Shown here in pieces: positions 43,976 to 52,983 of a stretch of DNA of 64,000 bases. This DNA comes from Clostridiales bacterium (GTDB lineage: Bacteria > Bacillota > Clostridia > Christensenellales > Christensenellaceae), in NCBI GenBank assembly GCA_015056045.1, contig SVGZ01000002.1, forward strand, positions 62,001 through 126,000, written 5' to 3'. Below the pieces are notes generated by a model, which searched no databases, had not been told where the DNA came from, and saw only the letters and a list, made by a program, of their open reading frames with translations. The position numbers were made by a program, and so were the translations under genes. Position 1 is the first letter of the stretch. Every line of letters begins with the position of its first letter.

Positions 43976-44660
43976 TTTTGCGGATCTCATCTTTGATTTT
44001 TTGCTTGCGTTCACAGACGATAAGAATGATCGCAAAAATGGCACAAGGCGGAAGAACAACAAGCGACCAGGTGATCGCACCCTGATCAAGATAACGGCGA
44101 ATGATGATCTCGATACCCATGCAGAGAAGCCCGATCAGCGAAAAGAAGAGAGCAGCTTTATAGAGCTTTGCCATTTTGCTGACATGATTGGTAAAAAGGA
44201 AGATGAAAACCACGACAAAGACGCAGACAACGATCGGAAAACCAAGATTGGAGAACCAATGTCCGTCCGTCGTGTGGTTGATATAGGTAAGATAGAAGCT
44301 GATCGCCAAAAATGCGAGGATCATGCTGATGATATAGCGGTTTTTGCCCAAAAGAACAGGCACAACGCCTAAGGTATAGGCGCAGATGATCCCGCCGATG
44401 ACATAGAAAGACCAGGTGATGCCGGAACCGGAAAGCAGATCGATGATCAGACAGGTTGCGATCGGGATCAAAGCGATAAGCGCAGCGATCACTGCGATAA
44501 AACGCTTATCCAGACTCGCAGGTTTTTCCACAGCGGAAGGATAGGGAAAACTTTCGGGTTCTTTCCAGGGGTTTGTTCGGTTGATGACGATCGTATTGCA
44601 GAGCGGACAGCGTTTTTCCGATTCCGCGAGCTCTACGCCGCAGTTGACGCAATAGGACAT
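43962..44660 (-). CDS. Zinc-ribbon multi-pass membrane protein (DUF6320-like), 232 aa
   Basis: A four-cysteine zinc ribbon opens the protein (CVNCGVELAESEKRCPLCNT, Cys 4, 7, 18, 21), then ~25 linker residues and six hydrophobic helices between ~55 and 222, ending in a basic tail (ERKQKIKDEIRKK). This matches DUF6320-type proteins, often encoded next to an alcohol-acetyltransferase-like gene, as here (12 bases downstream of it). Function unknown; the pair may act together at the membrane on a lipid or alcohol. Ribosome site AAGGAGACTTC. Confidence 0.78.
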   Translation of the reverse strand: MSYCVNCGVELAESEKRCPLCNTIVINRTNPWKEPESFPYPSAVEKPASLDKRFIAVIAALIALIPIATCLIIDLLSGSGITWSFYVIGGIICAYTLGVVPVLLGKNRYIISMILAFLAISFYLTYINHTTDGHWFSNLGFPIVVCVFVVVFIFLFTNHVSKMAKLYKAALFFSLIGLLCMGIEIIIRRYLDQGAITWSLVVLPPCAIFAIILIVCERKQKIKDEIRKKLYF

Positions 44661-44672
44661 GAAGTCTCCTTT

Positions 44673-45992
44673 TTAATGTGGTTGGTTGCTTTCGACAAGG
44701 ACGTGCACACCCATGCGGACGAGCCTTGTGAAAAAGTTGCGCTCATAGGCGGTCTCTTTGATCTTGCGCGAGAAATTGAGGTAAAGTGTTCCACGGTAAG
44801 AAACAGCGGCGCATTTGACCTTTGTAAAGCTCAGAGGACCTAAAATGAAGTCGAAACGGGTGACATATTTTTCCATTTCCGGCGGCAAAACGACGTTGCC
44901 AAGGTTGGAAAAGGTGCTGGAAGTTGTTCTGTCTCCGCCTTTTCTAAAAGCAAGACGCATGATCGGGTTTTTGATAAAAAGCGGCGCAGCGCGAAGAATG
45001 CGGATCTTTTCCTTGTTGACATTATCGGAAAATTTGGCATTCAGCACTTTTTCGGAAGCTTCGATGCCCATGAAATGATGGATCAGCTGTGCAGCTTCGC
45101 GGAGGCTGTAATCGCCGAATTTCGGGTCAATGCCGGGATTGACATAAGACGAAAAATTGCGGAGCGTCTTTGTCGGGTAAAACTTGCGGAGGTTGACAGG
45201 GATGCTGATCTTGACCGGCTTGAAACGGCGCTGATCGCTTTCTTCGAGCTTCTGAATATCGTGGATGGAAAGCAGCATGACTGCACAGAGAAATTCCGTG
45301 ATCGTAACGCCGAGCTCATGCGCTTTTTCGCGAATGGCGGAAACGGGCATCATTCCGGTGATGATATGGAGGTATTCCTCATCTTCAAGCGTTCCCGGAA
45401 TATGGTAAGCCGTCGATTCCGCCTTTGTATAGCCGACAAGACCGGAATGTTTGAGGAAGCTGTCTTCGAGTTCTTCCGCAGAAGGCGATTCACGGCAATC
45501 CAGAATTTCATCGTCACGGGGGATTTGTGCGTTGTATTTGAGCCAGAGGTATTCCGCAACGAGTGTTTTGAGGAAGCGCATACCGCCCGTTCCATCGGTC
45601 AGAACGTGGAAAAACTCAACCGCGATGCGTTTGTTGTGGTAACGCACACGGAACATGAAGCCTTTGTTTTCGCGCAGATCCATGTGTACACAAGGGTTGG
45701 CGACATCTTTTTGAATATCGGGGATATCGTTGATGCGTTCGAGGTAATACCAGAAAAAACCTTTTTTCAGCTTCTGGAAAAAGCTCGGGAAACGCGGACG
45801 GACATTGGAAAGTGCAGCCGAAAGAATACGAGGATCTACCTCTTCTGTGAGTTCACAGGAAAGTCGGAAGATCGCCGTCCATTTGCGGGACATTGCCGCC
45901 GGATAAATTTTTGCCGCATTATCGAGCTTGAGCCAGTTGGAATCCGGAACGGGCTTTTTCGGTGCGGGTAATTTGTAGATTTTTATCGCCAT
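44673..45992 (-). CDS. Condensation-type acyltransferase (alcohol acetyltransferase-like), 439 aa
   Basis: Chloramphenicol-acetyltransferase/condensation fold with the active-site HxxxDG motif as H129-V-L-T-D133-G134 (VEFFHVLTDGTGG). The C-terminal half has the matching SIPVNLRKFYP and TFSNLGN segments seen in condensation-like enzymes. No carrier-protein domain nearby, so a free CoA-thioester donor is likely. A TTG at 46016 opens the frame; ATG 45992 is preferred though its ribosome site is weak. Two-gene unit with the zinc-ribbon protein. Product not known; fatty-acid ester, surface lipid and alcohol acylation are possible. Confidence 0.8.
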   Translation of the reverse strand: MAIKIYKLPAPKKPVPDSNWLKLDNAAKIYPAAMSRKWTAIFRLSCELTEEVDPRILSAALSNVRPRFPSFFQKLKKGFFWYYLERINDIPDIQKDVANPCVHMDLRENKGFMFRVRYHNKRIAVEFFHVLTDGTGGMRFLKTLVAEYLWLKYNAQIPRDDEILDCRESPSAEELEDSFLKHSGLVGYTKAESTAYHIPGTLEDEEYLHIITGMMPVSAIREKAHELGVTITEFLCAVMLLSIHDIQKLEESDQRRFKPVKISIPVNLRKFYPTKTLRNFSSYVNPGIDPKFGDYSLREAAQLIHHFMGIEASEKVLNAKFSDNVNKEKIRILRAAPLFIKNPIMRLAFRKGGDRTTSSTFSNLGNVVLPPEMEKYVTRFDFILGPLSFTKVKCAAVSYRGTLYLNFSRKIKETAYERNFFTRLVRMGVHVLVESNQPH

Positions 45993-46087
45993 CTGCTTTA
46001 TTCTTTCGTGCCGCAAAAGCGGTTGATACGCATCTTATTATCGCACAGGAAGACTATGTATTGCAACGCAACTTGCCAAGAAAAATG

Positions 46088-46125
46088 AAAAAGACAGGCT
46101 GAAATAGGAAAAACAGCCCGTCTTT
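46088..46125 (-). terminator. Terminator of the arginine operon
   Basis: On the minus strand AAGACGGGCTG and CAGCCTGTCTT arms (one G-T pair), then TTTCATTTTTC. Confidence 0.75.
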
Positions 46126-46141
46126 ATATTACCAAAATCTC

Positions 46142-47044
46142 TTAGTCAAAACATTTTACGAGGATAGCCTTCTGGACATGCTTGCGGTTTTCGGCTTCGT
46201 CAAAGATCTCGTTTGCGTGTTCTTCAAAAACTTTTGCGGTGATTTCTTCTTCGCGGTGTGCAGGCAGGCAATGCATAACCATAGCATCGCTCTTGGTGAC
46301 TGCCATGACGCTGTCATTGATCTGATAGCCTTTGAAATCGATCTTGCGCTGCTGTGCTTCTTTTTCCATACCCATGGAAGCCCAGACATCTGTATAAACG
46401 GCGTCAGCATCCTTTGCTGCTTCGAGGACGTCTTCTGTCCATGTGAAGTCTCCATTTGCGGAAGCCCATTCCATAACAGCTGCATCGGGTTTATATTTTG
46501 CCGGTGTTGCAACGGCGACCTTCATGCCTGTCTTGATTCCGCCGACGATGAGCGCATTGGCCATGTTGTTGCCATCACCGATATAGGTCAGTTTAAGACC
46601 GGCAAGCGTGCCTTTATATTCGCGGATGGTCATAAGGTCTGCCAAAACCTGACAGGGGTGTGTATAGTCCGTAAGGCCGTTGATAACGGGAATAGAAGCA
46701 TATTTTGCGAGTGTTTCGACTTCTTCCTGTGCAAATGTACGGATCATGATGCCGTCGATATAACGGGATAAAACTCTTGCGGTATCTTCAACGGGTTCGC
46801 CGCGGCCGATCTGCAGGTCATTGGAGCTGAGGAAGAGCGCATTGCCGCCGAGTTCATACATGCCTGCTTCAAAGGAGACTCTTGTTCTTGTCGAAGATTT
46901 CTGGAAGATCATGCCCAGGGTTTTATTTTTTAACAGCTGATGTTCGATGCCGTTCTTTTTCTCATATTTGAGCTGATCGGCAAGGTTTAAGATATCGGTG
47001 ATCTCTTCGAGGGAAAGATCCATCAGTTTGAGTAAGTGTTTCAT
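46142..47044 (-). CDS. argF: Ornithine carbamoyltransferase, 300 aa
   Basis: Transfers the carbamoyl group to ornithine giving citrulline. Carbamoyl-phosphate site SSTRTRVSFE, ornithine site HPCQVLADL and catalytic HCLPAHR are all present. Length is normal. It begins one base after argD ends (AGAGG is in the end of argD). Last gene of the operon; argG and argH are not in the window. Confidence 0.97.
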   Translation of the reverse strand: MKHLLKLMDLSLEEITDILNLADQLKYEKKNGIEHQLLKNKTLGMIFQKSSTRTRVSFEAGMYELGGNALFLSSNDLQIGRGEPVEDTARVLSRYIDGIMIRTFAQEEVETLAKYASIPVINGLTDYTHPCQVLADLMTIREYKGTLAGLKLTYIGDGNNMANALIVGGIKTGMKVAVATPAKYKPDAAVMEWASANGDFTWTEDVLEAAKDADAVYTDVWASMGMEKEAQQRKIDFKGYQINDSVMAVTKSDAMVMHCLPAHREEEITAKVFEEHANEIFDEAENRKHVQKAILVKCFD

Positions 47045-48211
47045 TTATGCAAGTACCTCTTTAATAATTTCGATTGCTTCTTTTAATTCATCCCAACCGA
47101 TATTCAGCGGCGGAAGAAGACGGAGCTTTGTTTTTGCGGAGATCGGGAGAACGCCTTTTTCGCGGCAAGATGAGAGAACTTCGGCAACGGGCTTTTCGGT
47201 TTCAATACCGAGCATGAGGCCCATACCGCTGATGCTTTTAACACCTTTTGCCTCTTGTAATGCAGAGAGGATATAATCGGATTTTGCGGTAACTTCTGCC
47301 AAAAGCTCATCCGTCAAACGGGAGAAGATGCTGATCGCACCGGCACAGGCAACGGGATTTCCGCCAAAAGTTGAACCGTGGGAACTGGGCGTCAAAACAT
47401 CCTGTACCTTTTCGCCAAGCATCGTTGCACCGAGCGGAAGACCGCCTGCGAGACCTTTTGCTGTGGAAACGATATCCGGCTCAAGACCAAAGTGCATATA
47501 GGAATAGAGCTTGCCCGTTCTGCCGTTGCCGGTCTGTACTTCGTCAATGACGAGGAGGAGATCCTTTTCCTCGGCAACTTTTTTTAAGCCTTCGATGAAA
47601 CTTGCCGGAAGAGGCATAACGCCGCCTTCGCCCTGAACGACCTCAAACATGATGGCACAGCAATCGTTTTCTTCGGCAAGCTTGCGGACGGAATCAGCAT
47701 TTTCATCGACATCTGCATAGACGAAACCCGGTGTAAAAGGACCGAATTCCTTATGGAAAACATCCTGACCCGTTGCGGCAAGCGTCGTGATCGTGCGGCC
47801 GTGGAAGCTGTTTTTGAGCGTGATAATGGTGGAATGGTTTTCATCACCATATTTGGTAAAAGCCCAGCGGCGTGCAGCTTTGATGGCGCATTCATTGGCT
47901 TCTGCACCGGAATTGCTGAAGAAGACCTTCTTCATGCCGGTTTTTTCGCAGAGCATTTTTGCGAGCTGTGCGCAAGGTTCCGAATAATAGAGATTGGACG
48001 TGTGCTGAAGTGCATTTACCTGTGCGGTAACGGCAGTTGCCCATTCTTCATCGGCAATACCGAAAGTCGTGACGGCGATGCCTGTACCGAGGTCGATGTA
48101 TTTTTTGCCGTCTTCATCATACATGACGGCGCCTTTGCCGCTTTTTAACTGCAGCGGAAAACGTGCATAGGTGTTTGCGATATATTGTTTGTCTGTTTCA
48201 ATGATGTTCAT
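47045..48211 (-). CDS. argD: Acetylornithine aminotransferase, 388 aa
   Basis: PLP enzyme making N-acetylornithine. Features: FFSNSGAEANECAIKAAR, GEGGVMPL, LLVIDEVQTGNGRTGKL, and the PLP lysine in VSTAKGLAGGLPLGA. Length is normal. Separated from argB by 111 bases, where an extended -10 promoter is visible, so it may also be transcribed independently of argC-J-B. Confidence 0.95.
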   Translation of the reverse strand: MNIIETDKQYIANTYARFPLQLKSGKGAVMYDEDGKKYIDLGTGIAVTTFGIADEEWATAVTAQVNALQHTSNLYYSEPCAQLAKMLCEKTGMKKVFFSNSGAEANECAIKAARRWAFTKYGDENHSTIITLKNSFHGRTITTLAATGQDVFHKEFGPFTPGFVYADVDENADSVRKLAEENDCCAIMFEVVQGEGGVMPLPASFIEGLKKVAEEKDLLLVIDEVQTGNGRTGKLYSYMHFGLEPDIVSTAKGLAGGLPLGATMLGEKVQDVLTPSSHGSTFGGNPVACAGAISIFSRLTDELLAEVTAKSDYILSALQEAKGVKSISGMGLMLGIETEKPVAEVLSSCREKGVLPISAKTKLRLLPPLNIGWDELKEAIEIIKEVLA

Positions 48212-48257
48212 GGTATTCTCTCTTGTAAAAAAGGGGATACCCGATGCTCACCTGCTT

Positions 48258-48266
48258 ATTATAGCA
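48258..48266 (-). promoter_or_regulatory. Internal extended -10 promoter before argD
   Basis: Minus strand TGCTATAAT in the only gap of the operon; the -35 region (CCTGAA, 16 bases away) is poor, typical for an extended -10 promoter. Confidence 0.5.
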
Positions 48267-48322
48267 TGAAAATCGGGATTTCAGGTAGTTTTTTATGGGA
48301 ATTGGCTGTCTTTATGTCATTT

Positions 48323-49186
48323 TTAAAGGAACATCGTGCCGATGCCTTCGTCTGTCATCATTTCGATCAGGATCGAATGCGGAATACGCCCATCGATAAT
48401 AAAGACTCGCTTGACTCCGCGGCGAATGGCTTCAATACAGCAGTTTACCTTTGGAATCATACCGCCGGAAATGATACCTTCGCGGATGAGTTGCGGAGCT
48501 TCGCTGACATGAACGACGGGGATCAGTGTTTCCGGATCATCTTTATCGCGGAGGATCCCGGAAATATCTGTCATGGAAATGAGTGATTCCGCTTTTAATG
48601 CGGAGGCAATGCGTGCAGCAGCGGTATCGGCATTGATATTATAGGAATTTCCCTCTGCATCGCAGCCAACGGTGGCAATAACGGGGATATAGCCTTTTTC
48701 CAAAACATCGAGGATAGGCTGCGGATCAACATCGGTAACTTCGCCGACGAAACCGAGCGCAGGATCCATCTGTTTTGCCTTGATCATATGCCCATCGATC
48801 CCGCAAAGGCCGATCGCTTTTCCGCCGATGCCGTTTAAGAGGTTGACAAGGTTTTTATTGACTTTGCCGGTCAGAACCTGCTGTACGATATCCATAGATT
48901 CCGCATCTGTGACACGAAGTCCGTTCACAAATTCGGATTTTTTGCCAATTTTGCCGAGCATTTCGCTGATTTCAGGGCCACCGCCATGTACAAGGACAAC
49001 TTTGATCCCGATAAGGGAAAGCAGAACGATATCGCCCATAACGGCAGCTTTCAGTTCTTCATTGATCATGGCGTTGCCGCCGTATTTGACGACGATAACT
49101 TTATTATAGTATTTCTGAATATAGGGCAGCGCCTGGATCAGAATGCCTGCGCGCTGCGCGTTGTTCAAATGCAGATCGTTGTTCAT
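48323..49186 (-). CDS. argB: Acetylglutamate kinase, 287 aa
   Basis: Phosphorylates N-acetylglutamate. Amino-acid kinase fold with VVKYGGNAMI, VLVHGGGPEISEML, NINADTAAARIASALKAE and GISGGMIPKVNC. Length about 290 as usual. Overlaps the argJ stop by four bases (ATGA), so it is translationally coupled. Confidence 0.97.
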   Translation of the reverse strand: MNNDLHLNNAQRAGILIQALPYIQKYYNKVIVVKYGGNAMINEELKAAVMGDIVLLSLIGIKVVLVHGGGPEISEMLGKIGKKSEFVNGLRVTDAESMDIVQQVLTGKVNKNLVNLLNGIGGKAIGLCGIDGHMIKAKQMDPALGFVGEVTDVDPQPILDVLEKGYIPVIATVGCDAEGNSYNINADTAAARIASALKAESLISMTDISGILRDKDDPETLIPVVHVSEAPQLIREGIISGGMIPKVNCCIEAIRRGVKRVFIIDGRIPHSILIEMMTDEGIGTMFL

Positions 49187-50397
49187 GTGCGGTAATCTCC
49201 GTTGATCTTGACATAATCATAGGTCAGGTCGCATCCCCAGGCGGTTGCTTTGCCTTCACCATCGTTCAGATCGACCAAAATCTCGATTTCATTTTCGAGG
49301 AGGATCTCTTTGGCGAGCTCTTCGCTGAAGGGAATGCCTGCACCGTTTTTGCAGACAGGGATCGTACCTTTTGCAGATTTGAAAGCAACGTCGACTTTAT
49401 TGACATCGACATCTGCACCGCTGTAACCGATCGCACAGAGAATGCGGCCCCAGTTTGCATCTGCACCGAACATCGCTGCCTTCACGAGAGAAGAGCAAAT
49501 AACTGATTTGGAAACGACGGAAGCGATCTCTTTTGTTTTTGCGCCTGTGAGTTTGCATTCGAGAAGTTTGGTTGCGCCTTCACCATTTTTGGCGATCATG
49601 CGGCAAAGTTTTACGGTAACGGCATTGAGCGCCTGTTTGAAGATTTCAAAATCTTCGCCTTCGGCTGTAATTTCCGGGTTTTCCGCAAGACCGTTTGCCA
49701 TGATGGAAAGGGTATCGTTTGTTGAGGTATCGCCATCGACACTGACCATATTAAAAGAGGTTTTGACATCTTCTGAAACGGCTTTCTGCAGCATTTCGGA
49801 GCTGATCGCGCAATCCGTCGTCAGGAAAACGAGAAGTGTTGCCATATTCGGATGGATCATGCCGGAGCCTTTGGCAATACCGCCCAAATGACAGGTTTTG
49901 CCGCCGATTTCGAAGGATACGGCTGCTTCTTTGGCAAAGGTATCGGTCGTCATGATCGCCTGTGCTGCAGGGCTGCTGTTTTCATAGGCAAGGCTGCCTG
50001 CAAGCATTTCGATACCCTTTTCGATCGGCGCAATCGGTAAAGGCTGGCCGATAACGCCTGTTGAAGCGATGATGATGTCATCTTTTTTGATGCCGGTATA
50101 TTTTTCAACAAGAGCGCACATTTTTTCGGCGATCTCGATGCCGTCTGCATTGCAGGTATTGGCGTTTCCGCTGTTGCAGATCATGGCGCTGGCTTTTCCG
50201 TTTTCGAGGTTCTTTTTTGTGACAAGAATAGGCGCACCTTTGACGAGATTTGTTGTGTAAACCGCCGCGGCATTTGCCTGAACATCGCTTGTGATCATGG
50301 CGATATCTTTTTTGCTTTTATTTTTGCGAATACCGCAGTAAACGCCGTTTGCCTTAAAGCCTTTTGCGGCACAAACGCCGCCATCTATGATTTTCAT
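49183..50397 (-). CDS. argJ: Bifunctional ornithine acetyltransferase/N-acetylglutamate synthase, 404 aa
   Basis: Recycles the acetyl group from acetylornithine to glutamate. The precursor self-cleaves before a Thr inside KGSGMIHPNMATLLVF, which is intact here. The C-terminal end CDLTYDYVKINGDYRT is typical. With argJ present no argE is needed. It begins 12 bases after argC. Confidence 0.97.
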   Translation of the reverse strand: MKIIDGGVCAAKGFKANGVYCGIRKNKSKKDIAMITSDVQANAAAVYTTNLVKGAPILVTKKNLENGKASAMICNSGNANTCNADGIEIAEKMCALVEKYTGIKKDDIIIASTGVIGQPLPIAPIEKGIEMLAGSLAYENSSPAAQAIMTTDTFAKEAAVSFEIGGKTCHLGGIAKGSGMIHPNMATLLVFLTTDCAISSEMLQKAVSEDVKTSFNMVSVDGDTSTNDTLSIMANGLAENPEITAEGEDFEIFKQALNAVTVKLCRMIAKNGEGATKLLECKLTGAKTKEIASVVSKSVICSSLVKAAMFGADANWGRILCAIGYSGADVDVNKVDVAFKSAKGTIPVCKNGAGIPFSEELAKEILLENEIEILVDLNDGEGKATAWGCDLTYDYVKINGDYRT

Positions 50398-50409
50398 TGG
50401 TTATTCTCC

Positions 50410-51351
50410 TTATAAATTGAGACCGGTTTCAGGGGCTAAGCCCATCGTAATATTCATGTTTTCAACGGCTGCGCCGGATGCGCCTTTGCCGAGGTTATCA
50501 AAAAGGGAGATCAGCAGAATGCGATCTTCGTTGCCGGAGACGAGGATCTGCATGGAATCTTTTCCCGAAAGGGCATTTGCGGAAATGAAACCGCCGTTTA
50601 TGATCTCATCGCCATTTTCGTTGAAGCTGACGATCGGACCGGTATACAGCGAACGATAGCAATCTTTGATGTCGCTGATCGTTTTGCCGGGCATGAGGTC
50701 TTCCGCAAAAACGGGAACGGTGACAAGCATTCCGCTGTAAAAATCATCTACGATCGGAGAGAATGCAGGCGATTTTGTAAGACCGCAGACTTTCTGCATT
50801 TCAGGGAGGTGTTTATGCAGCTGTGTTACGCCATATTGCCTTGGGGCGAAAAGAGCATTTGCCTTATCGGCGCTTTCGTATTGTGCGATCATTTTTTTAC
50901 CGCCGCCGCTGTAACCTGTAAGGGAATGGCAGGAAAGTCTTGTGTCTTTTTTCAATATGCCTGCGGCAGTAAGCGGTGCAATAAGGGAGATAAAGCCCGA
51001 TGCATGGCAGCCCGGATTGGCAATGCGTTTGGCATTTTTTACGGCTGCGAAAGTATTTTCGGAAAGCTCCGGAAAACCGTAGGTAAAGTTTTCATCCGTT
51101 CTATGTGCTGTGGAAGCGTCGATGATGACGGTTTCCAGATTTTCGCACAGGGAAACCGCTTCCTTTGCAGCGGCATCGGGCAAACAGAGAAAAACGATGT
51201 CGGCTTTGTTGATCATGCGTCTTCGTGCGTTGATATCTTTTCTCTCTTCTTCCGGAAGAAAAAGCAGCTCGATATCATTTCGGTTTTCAAGGCGTTCCAC
51301 GATCTGAAGACCTGTCGTTCCTTCTTTGCCGTCGATAAAAACTTTCTTCAT
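50410..51351 (-). CDS. argC: N-acetyl-gamma-glutamyl-phosphate reductase, type 2, 313 aa
   Basis: NADPH-dependent reductase of arginine synthesis. The short N-terminus MKKVFIDGKEGTTGLQI and the active-site Cys in RIANPGCHASGFISL identify the shorter type 2 form (about 310 residues; type 1 is near 345). ATG 51351 has AAGGAGAAAGTC; the longer frame to 51420 runs through the promoter, so it is rejected. First gene of the operon. Confidence 0.95.
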   Translation of the reverse strand: MKKVFIDGKEGTTGLQIVERLENRNDIELLFLPEEERKDINARRRMINKADIVFLCLPDAAAKEAVSLCENLETVIIDASTAHRTDENFTYGFPELSENTFAAVKNAKRIANPGCHASGFISLIAPLTAAGILKKDTRLSCHSLTGYSGGGKKMIAQYESADKANALFAPRQYGVTQLHKHLPEMQKVCGLTKSPAFSPIVDDFYSGMLVTVPVFAEDLMPGKTISDIKDCYRSLYTGPIVSFNENGDEIINGGFISANALSGKDSMQILVSGNEDRILLISLFDNLGKGASGAAVENMNITMGLAPETGLNL

Positions 51352-51364
51352 GACTTTCTCCTTT

Positions 51365-51381
51365 ATGCGTTTTATACGCAT
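51365..51381. promoter_or_regulatory. Palindrome in the argC leader, candidate ArgR site
   Basis: ATGCGT, five bases, ACGCAT. It lies just downstream of the predicted start of transcription, next to the ribosome site. The arm-spacer-arm size is similar to ARG boxes of the ArgR/AhrC repressor, but the sequence is not the classical TGAAT box, so the assignment is inference. Confidence 0.5.
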
Positions 51382-51402
51382 AATATACAAAATACATGCA
51401 TT

Positions 51403-51431
51403 ATTATACGAATGAGGCAAAGTCTTGTCAA
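51403..51431 (-). promoter_or_regulatory. Perfect consensus promoter of the arginine operon
   Basis: Minus strand TTGACA (51431-51426), 17-base spacer, TATAAT (51408-51403). Twelve of twelve consensus bases and ideal spacing; such a promoter needs repression to be controlled. Confidence 0.92.
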
Positions 51432-51516
51432 GAGAACAAAAACAAAAATATGTAAAATTTTTGCTTAAAAACGCCTTAAAGTTTTAAATTATTGCTGAAA
51501 TTTTGGTAAAATAAAA

Positions 51517-51536
51517 GAAGCACCAAGAAGTGCTTC
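51517..51536 (-). terminator. Terminator of the flavin-binding protein gene
   Basis: GAAGCAC and GTGCTTC arms, then TTTTATTTTA on the minus strand. Confidence 0.75.
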
Positions 51537-51567
51537 GATGAGAATGTTTGAATAATATGCAATTTTT

Positions 51568-52041
51568 TCAGGCTTCATGCACGCGCTTGCCGCAGATATG
51601 CTCGGGCCTTATGGCAAATAAAAGTGTTGCAGGACCGGAAGTTTTCAGCTCTTTTTCGATATAGGCTTTATCGGAAGTGAATTTATAGCAGAGCTTTTCG
51701 CTGATCGAAAGGATCTTTTTATAATCATCGATAAATTCGACACGACCGAAAACGATGACGCTCCTGAAATAATATGACCAATCGTCGGATTTTTCGCCCT
51801 GATCCATAACGCAGAAAGATACTTTATCGTGGTTTTTCATAGCATCGACCTTATGTCCCATTTTTCCGCTGTGGAAATAAATAAGACCATCTTCTTCGTT
51901 ATAAAAATGGTTCATGGGAACGGCATAGGGATAGGCATCATCGCCAAGGACTGCCAAAACACCGCGTAATTCCTTCTTTAAGATTTCTATACATTCTTCG
52001 TGGGAAAGCTCGAGCCTCTGACGGGTTAATTGACGGAACAT
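51568..52041 (-). CDS. Pyridoxamine-5'-phosphate-oxidase-like flavin-binding protein, 157 aa
   Basis: Split-barrel FMN-binding fold as in NimA-type proteins: ELRGVLAVLGDDAYPYAVPMNHFY near the start, LIYFHSGKMGHKVDAMK in the FMN phosphate region and SVIVFGRVEFI. Length is typical. The start has AGGAGAAAACT. NimA-type proteins reduce nitro compounds; other relatives have heme or other roles, so only the fold is secure. Single gene. Confidence 0.85.
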   Translation of the reverse strand: MFRQLTRQRLELSHEECIEILKKELRGVLAVLGDDAYPYAVPMNHFYNEEDGLIYFHSGKMGHKVDAMKNHDKVSFCVMDQGEKSDDWSYYFRSVIVFGRVEFIDDYKKILSISEKLCYKFTSDKAYIEKELKTSGPATLLFAIRPEHICGKRVHEA

Positions 52042-52101
52042 AGTTTTCTCCTGATCGTTTTTCTATATCCTATCACAAAAAGAAGATGAAGTATAGTTTT
52101 T

Positions 52102-52887
52102 TCAGCCAAGAGCGACATCGAGCACCATCATGACGGAAAATCCGATCAGAGTAAAAAGCGCCATGAGGTCTTTTCGCTCGTTGCTCTGGCTTTCGGGGAT
52201 GAGCTCCTCCACAACGACATAGATCATCGCACCGGCGGCAAAAGAGAGCAGAAAAGGAAGAAGTTTTTGCATAAAAAGGACGAGCAAAGCGCCCAAAACG
52301 CCCGAAATCGGCTCAACAATGCCGCTTAATTGCCCATAGAAAAAGGCTTTCTTTTTGGAATAGCCTTCGCGCAGAAGCGGAATGCTGACGGCAGAACCTT
52401 CGGGAAAGTTTTGCAGACCGATACCCAAAGCGAGAAGAATTGCCGAAGAAAGACTGCTGCCAAGAACCCCGACAGAACCGAAAGCAACACCAACGGCAAG
52501 CCCTTCGGGGATGTTATGCAGCGTGATCGACAAGATCAGCATAAGGCTGCGCTTTTGCCCGATGTATTGTCCTTTCTTTTCAAAAAGCAAAAAGAGTTTA
52601 TCGCCAAAAAAGAGCAGGATTCCGCCCGAAAGAAAACCGAAAAGGACGACGATCCACGCATTCATGGAAAGAGAGGATGCCATTTCAATCGCAGGCGAAA
52701 GAAGTGACCAAAAGCTTGCCGCGATCATAACACCTGCGGCAAAACCGAGCATCGCATCGAGCAGTGTTTTTCTGACGCTTCCGAAAAAGAAAACAAGAGC
52801 TGCACCTGCGGCCGTGACAGCCCATGTAAAAAGAGTCGCAAGGAAAGCCTGCGCCGTATAGGGCAGCGTTTCAAATGAAGATGGCAT
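52102..52887 (-). CDS. ZIP family divalent metal transporter, 261 aa
   Basis: Eight-helix transporter moving Zn or Fe into the cytosol. Metal-binding motifs lie in helices 4 and 5: HNIPEGLAVGVAFG and GLQNFPEGSAVSIPLL, and a further VVEELIPES. Length is normal (about 260). No histidine-rich cytosolic loop. Ribosome site AAGGAGATCATCCTT. No metal-regulator box seen. Confidence 0.93.
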   Translation of the reverse strand: MPSSFETLPYTAQAFLATLFTWAVTAAGAALVFFFGSVRKTLLDAMLGFAAGVMIAASFWSLLSPAIEMASSLSMNAWIVVLFGFLSGGILLFFGDKLFLLFEKKGQYIGQKRSLMLILSITLHNIPEGLAVGVAFGSVGVLGSSLSSAILLALGIGLQNFPEGSAVSIPLLREGYSKKKAFFYGQLSGIVEPISGVLGALLVLFMQKLLPFLLSFAAGAMIYVVVEELIPESQSNERKDLMALFTLIGFSVMMVLDVALG

Positions 52888-52953
52888 AAGGATGATCTCC
52901 TTTGGTTTGCAGATTTTATCGCTATCATCCTATGCCTGCGATGTGAAAATGTG

Positions 52954-52980
52954 AAAGGAGCAGATTTTTCTGCTCCTTTT
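52954..52980 (-). terminator. Hairpin after the GH35-like gene
   Basis: AAAGGAGCAGA and TCTGCTCCTTT arms, perfect stem; the minus-strand T content after it is modest (TTTCACATTTTC). Confidence 0.65.
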
Positions 52981-52983
52981 AGC

